NCBI RefSeq assembly: GCF_030272615.1
Contig: NC_081405.1
Location: 26,366,272-26,430,271, forward strand
Reading direction: 5' to 3'
Length of the DNA stretch: 64,000 bases
From: Cryptomeria japonica
Lineage: Eukaryota; Streptophyta; Pinopsida; Cupressales; Cupressaceae
Part shown: piece by piece, positions 60,664 through 64,000 of the stretch
How the letters are laid out: each line of letters opens with the position of its first letter
Numbering within the stretch: position 1 is the stretch's first letter
Notes under the pieces: generated by a model
The model's input: only the letters and a program-made list of their open reading frames with translations
The model's database searches: none
Told to the model about the DNA's origin: nothing
Translations under genes and position numbers: made by a program

Positions 60664-60804
60664 GACTAAAATCATGAGGCAACCCTATGAAACTGGTCTG
60701 TTTCGTACCTCACGTCCTTCGAGAGAGCTTGACTGACTCTGTCGGTTAGCTCCTTTTATTTTTTGATTTTTGTTTTATTGTATTTGAGTTCTTTTTGTTT
60801 TGCA

Positions 60805-61890
60805 GTTTTGCTTGCAGGTTAGACTTTAAAGTCCAATCTGCAGGGTTTTCTCTTTTTAAAAGAATTGGACATCGAACTTTAAAGGCCGATGTGCAAAGTA
60901 TTGGTTCTGCCCTTGCAGATCGGACTTTAAAGTCTAACCTACAGTTAGTCCTTCTCCTGCATATCAAACTTTAAAGTCTGACCTGCAGGGTCTTTCCCCT
61001 GCACATTGGACATTAAAGTCCGAAGTGTAGGTTGATTTAGCAGTCGCTTGTATGTCAGACTTTAAAGTCCGACTTGGAAGTGATTTAATCCTGCATGTCA
61101 AACTTTAGAGTCTGACATGCGTGGCACGCTTAACCAATAATAAGGGCATTAATGGTTAATTTAGGGGTTATTTATTAGAATTTAGGTTTTAATTCTTCAT
61201 TTCTTTTGGCAATATTTTCTCCGTGTGTGCCCTCCTACTCCTTCCTCACGATTTCGTCCCCAAATCTTCTCATGAAGTCATCAAATTTTCTTCAATCAGG
61301 CCGATTTAGGTAGGGTTTTCTTTTCTTCTTGACTTTTGATGTTTTTCTTTCCTTTGCACTTCATTTCGTGTTTTTTCCCTTTCCTTCAAGGTCGAGGGCA
61401 AATCAGACTTTAATGTTCAATTGCCCTTTGATCTTTTAGTCCATCTTATCCTTCACCTACATGTCGGGTTTCAAATCCCAACATGCAGGCTAACAAAGTG
61501 AGATGACTCCCACACATATCGAACTTTAAAGTATGATATGTGAGATGAGTTTGGCTGACTGACATGTTAGGTTTTAAAACCCGACATGTCAATCAGTTGT
61601 CCTTCCCTAGCACATTGGACTTTAAAGTTTGATGTGCTTGTCTTTTGAACAGTTTTTCATCGACACATCAGACCTTTAAAGTCCGATGTGCTAATGACTT
61701 TTTTTTACTTTGCACATTGGACTTTAAAGTGTGATGTGTTGATGGCTTTTCCCCAATTTGCACATTGGACTTTAAAGTCCGATATGCAAGTAAGATGTTT
61801 TACCTTTGCACATCGCACTTTAAAGTCTGATGTGCAAATTTTTACTCCTAAGGTGCAGGTCGGACTTTTTTCCCCGACCTACCAATTTTT
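60805..61890. repeat. Array of about 17 palindromes centred on TTTAAA, spacing about 48 bp
   Basis: Imperfect palindromes of 24-30 bp are centred near 60827, 60880, 60928, 60972, 61013, 61063, 61106, 61410, 61472, 61527, 61575, 61623, 61677, 61725, 61773, 61821 and 61869. The commonest half-site is GCACATYGGACTTT, followed by its complement. From 61527 on the spacing is 48, 48, 54, 48, 48, 48 and 48 bp; the first cluster is looser (41-53). Spacers are unrelated and T/C-rich. Different copies change both arms together (GACTTTAAAGTC, GGTTTTAAAACC, GGGTTTCAAATCCC; outer arms GCACAT/ATGTGC, GACATGT/ACATGTC, TGCAG/CTGCA). The gap at 61130-61395 holds non-repetitive leader-like sequence. Confidence 0.9.
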
Positions 61891-62013
61891 ACCAATTTTG
61901 TTCCCAAGCTCGTTCTAACTCTGAATTTTTGATCCAGTTGATAAAATTTGGTTTTCTGATGACGATGACTGTTGAAGAATCTAATCCTCAGTGTTGAATG
62001 CAGTAATTTGCAA

Positions 62014-64000
62014 ATGTCAAGACCTCCTCATGATAAATCAGAGCTTCTTCCAATCAATTGGAATCCTCACCAGGGAAGTCATCAGCAAAGAAAATGAAGT
62101 ACAAGTATGACAAATACTTGAATGTGTACCCAGAAAGCTCAGTAGATTCCAATATCAAGGAGATTAGGGATACGAAGATTGGTCATCTTAATATGCAGTA
62201 GTTTATTGATCGAGTTGAGAAAAATCCTTCTCGCCTAACAAACTTGATCAGATATGAGTTGCACAAATATGCTTCTTTTCTCGTCACAGCTCATGATCCA
62301 GACTTTGTACTTGCAGTGGTGGATCATTTCGATCCAAATACAAGACATGTTAAGGATACTGATCGAAATATGGTTATGACATTGGAAAGTGTTTTCTTTA
62401 ACAGTGTATTCAAGGGTTCTTCAGTCGAGGAAGTGGCCGATATTTCTCAAGAAAGTGCTCAGGAGTATTATGAGAAAAATGAGGTAAAATGCAAGAAAGT
62501 AATTAATACAGTTTACCTCTCTACTGCTAGAAACTCTACTACTTCCAGATGGCCTAAATATTTCCATAGAAGTGACTTCAACGAGAAATACAATGATATG
62601 GTCACCATGTTGGCACGAGTGAAAGGTTTGAAAGAATCTCATTATTTCCAAAACTGGATGTGCTATTACATGAATATAATCAAGAAAGGAGCTACAAGGA
62701 CTGATTGGGGTGAGCAGATCAGTGATGCACTCTGCTCATAATTGAAGGAGGTTAAGGTAACATTGAAATTCTATATGACCTCATACCTGGTATATGCAAC
62801 TGCTACCATGAGGCAATATCTAGGTTTATCTACAAAAGGTGACAAGAGGTTAGTGCCTGTCTGGAATTATTATGATCAACTCATGATCCATAATCAAGGG
62901 AACCATTTTAGAAGAGTTAATGATGCTTTCTTTGCTATATGGAAGTGCATGTTTGACAAAGACTTGTAGAAGAAAAGGCTCTCAGAGGTGACATATAACA
63001 GGGTTTCTCATTTTGGATGTGTTTTTCTTTAGTTGCAAACATTCACTTACATCTGGATAGGATGTTTCATAGGAGAACATTTCATTCTACCAAGATATCT
63101 GTCCGACAATATTGTACTCATGGAGTTGTGTCAGCAACTAATTTTTGTGCACTAAAAGCAATCACAAGCACATAAGACTGGATTGAAGTTCCCAAAATCT
63201 ATCGGTCAGTATTCAGTTTTAACTAATCCCAAGGCCAAGAACATGGAAGAAGAGATGCAATGGAACATTATGAGGAGGTTCAAAGCACGAAATAATTTTG
63301 ATTTTCGTGGCATTAAGAATAAGCTCAAAAGAAACTACACCCACATTTTTAGGTTTGAATATGTATGGGTGGATTGCCAAGATGAAGAAGACATAAGAAG
63401 AATGGATTTCAGTTGTCTTACCCTAGAGCAGATTAAAAATATAGATCTGGAAAAAATCCCAATGACCATGGAGGATATCGATGACATAGTAGACCGAGTC
63501 TATTATGAAAAGAAGATTGTTGATTCAACACTCCCACTGGCGCAATGGTCAAAGAAGGAGAGTAAGTCTATTACTCAAAGAATTTCCCCCATTTTGACAA
63601 ATACCAATGCATGGTTGTTGAAGAATAATCTTAGTATGAAACAACTTCTTGCTAGTTCTGGAGACGATGACAATAGTGATGGTCCAGTTGGTAAGACAAC
63701 TATAGCTAAAACAAGGACCAAGAGAAAAGAAGATCAACAAGCACCATCCTCAGCTCTTGCAACCCAATCTAAGGGAAAAGGACCCAAAATTAAATTTATG
63801 GTTAAGGGGTCTAAACAAGGTGAGTCATCTTTAGCAACACAAGAGACAACCACAATAGAGTTAGAGCAACATTCTACTAAAGAGATTGAAAAAGAAAAGG
63901 AGTCGAAAGAAGGTGAAATTCCTCATCAAGAGGAAGCATGGGTTGAAGAGCCAACACATCATGGTGAAATTAATGTCCCTACCACCTCACAGGCACCAAC
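62014..64000 (+). pseudogene. Long reading frame of unknown function, five in-frame stops, continues past the window
   Basis: From about 62052 to the window end one frame is open except for stops at 62199 (TAG), 62739 (TAA), 62967 (TAG), 63030 (TAG) and 63153 (TAA); all could arise from CAG or CAA by one C-to-T change. An ATG at 62014 (MSRPPHDKSELL) is one frameshift away; ATG 62094 (MKYKYDKYLNVYPESS) is in frame. Visible stretches: YELHKYASFLVTAHDPDFVL, YLSTARNSTTSRWPKYFHRS and FYMTSYLVYATATMRQYLGL. The last 300 bp encode a Lys/Glu/Thr/Gln-rich tail. A globular part followed by a charged tail resembles the layout of TE-E ORF2, but I see no convincing alignment. It is probably a retroelement protein, with the palindrome array in its leader. 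Confidence 0.6.

Noticed and set aside
60805-61890. CRISPR-like repeat/spacer array
   Set aside because: The spacing resembles one, but the repeats are diverged palindromes, the spacers are T/C-rich simple sequence, and the DNA is plant nuclear with no cas genes.

Overview
This window is eukaryotic nuclear DNA, almost certainly from a land plant with a large, repeat-filled genome; a gymnosperm such as a conifer is my best guess. The evidence is AT-rich intergenic DNA, nested Ty1/copia LTR elements primed by initiator tRNA-Met, plant-type LINE relics, a tRNA-derived SINE, and one gene whose coding part is a single exon encoding a SUVH-type SRA/SET protein. I see no bacterial features, no rRNA and no true tRNA gene. 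The species cannot be fixed from the sequence alone.

Layout. 1-3102: distal part of a probable Ty3/gypsy LTR containing a GC-rich palindrome array. 3103-11400: intergenic DNA with a solo copia-type LTR (4232-5563), a 247-bp tandem triplication, a 125-bp repeat field, a 45-bp perfect hairpin beside a (GA)n tract, a SINE and a 77-bp duplication. 11640-15802: the only convincing host gene, a SUVH2/SUVH9-like protein of 1070 aa with a probable 5'UTR intron. 17534-17866: a MITE with 21-bp perfect terminal inverted repeats. 18528-24320: a small TRIM-like LTR element (TE-C, target duplication ATCAA) containing a 3'-truncated non-autonomous LTR element (TE-D) that itself carries a solo LTR. 27727-46766: a minus-strand copia element (TE-A) interrupted by a plus-strand copia element (TE-B, 29483-36134, perfect ATAAG target duplication), a 5'-truncated LINE (37316-40560) and a solo LTR (43371-45541). 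47654-54211: a complete but decayed non-autonomous LTR element (TE-E, minus). 54540-56250: another LINE relic. 56979-59649: a copia-type LTR with an insert. 60240-64000: an Arg/Gly-rich ORF fragment, a striking array of about 17 palindromes at about 48-bp spacing, and a long reading frame of unknown function that runs off the window.

How the parts relate. TE-A and TE-B encode Gag, protease, integrase and reverse transcriptase. TE-D and TE-E encode no polymerase. They carry a coiled-coil/zinc-knuckle protein (ORF1) and a second large protein (ORF2), and share the copia primer-binding site and, in TE-E, the same polypurine tract as TE-A, so copia machinery probably mobilised them. A domain resembling ORF2 also appears as an extra ORF downstream of RNase H in the LINE. 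Most retroelement frames are broken by point stops that a single C-to-T or G-to-A change would explain, as expected of DNA long kept methylated. SUVH2/9 proteins act in exactly that RNA-directed DNA methylation pathway.
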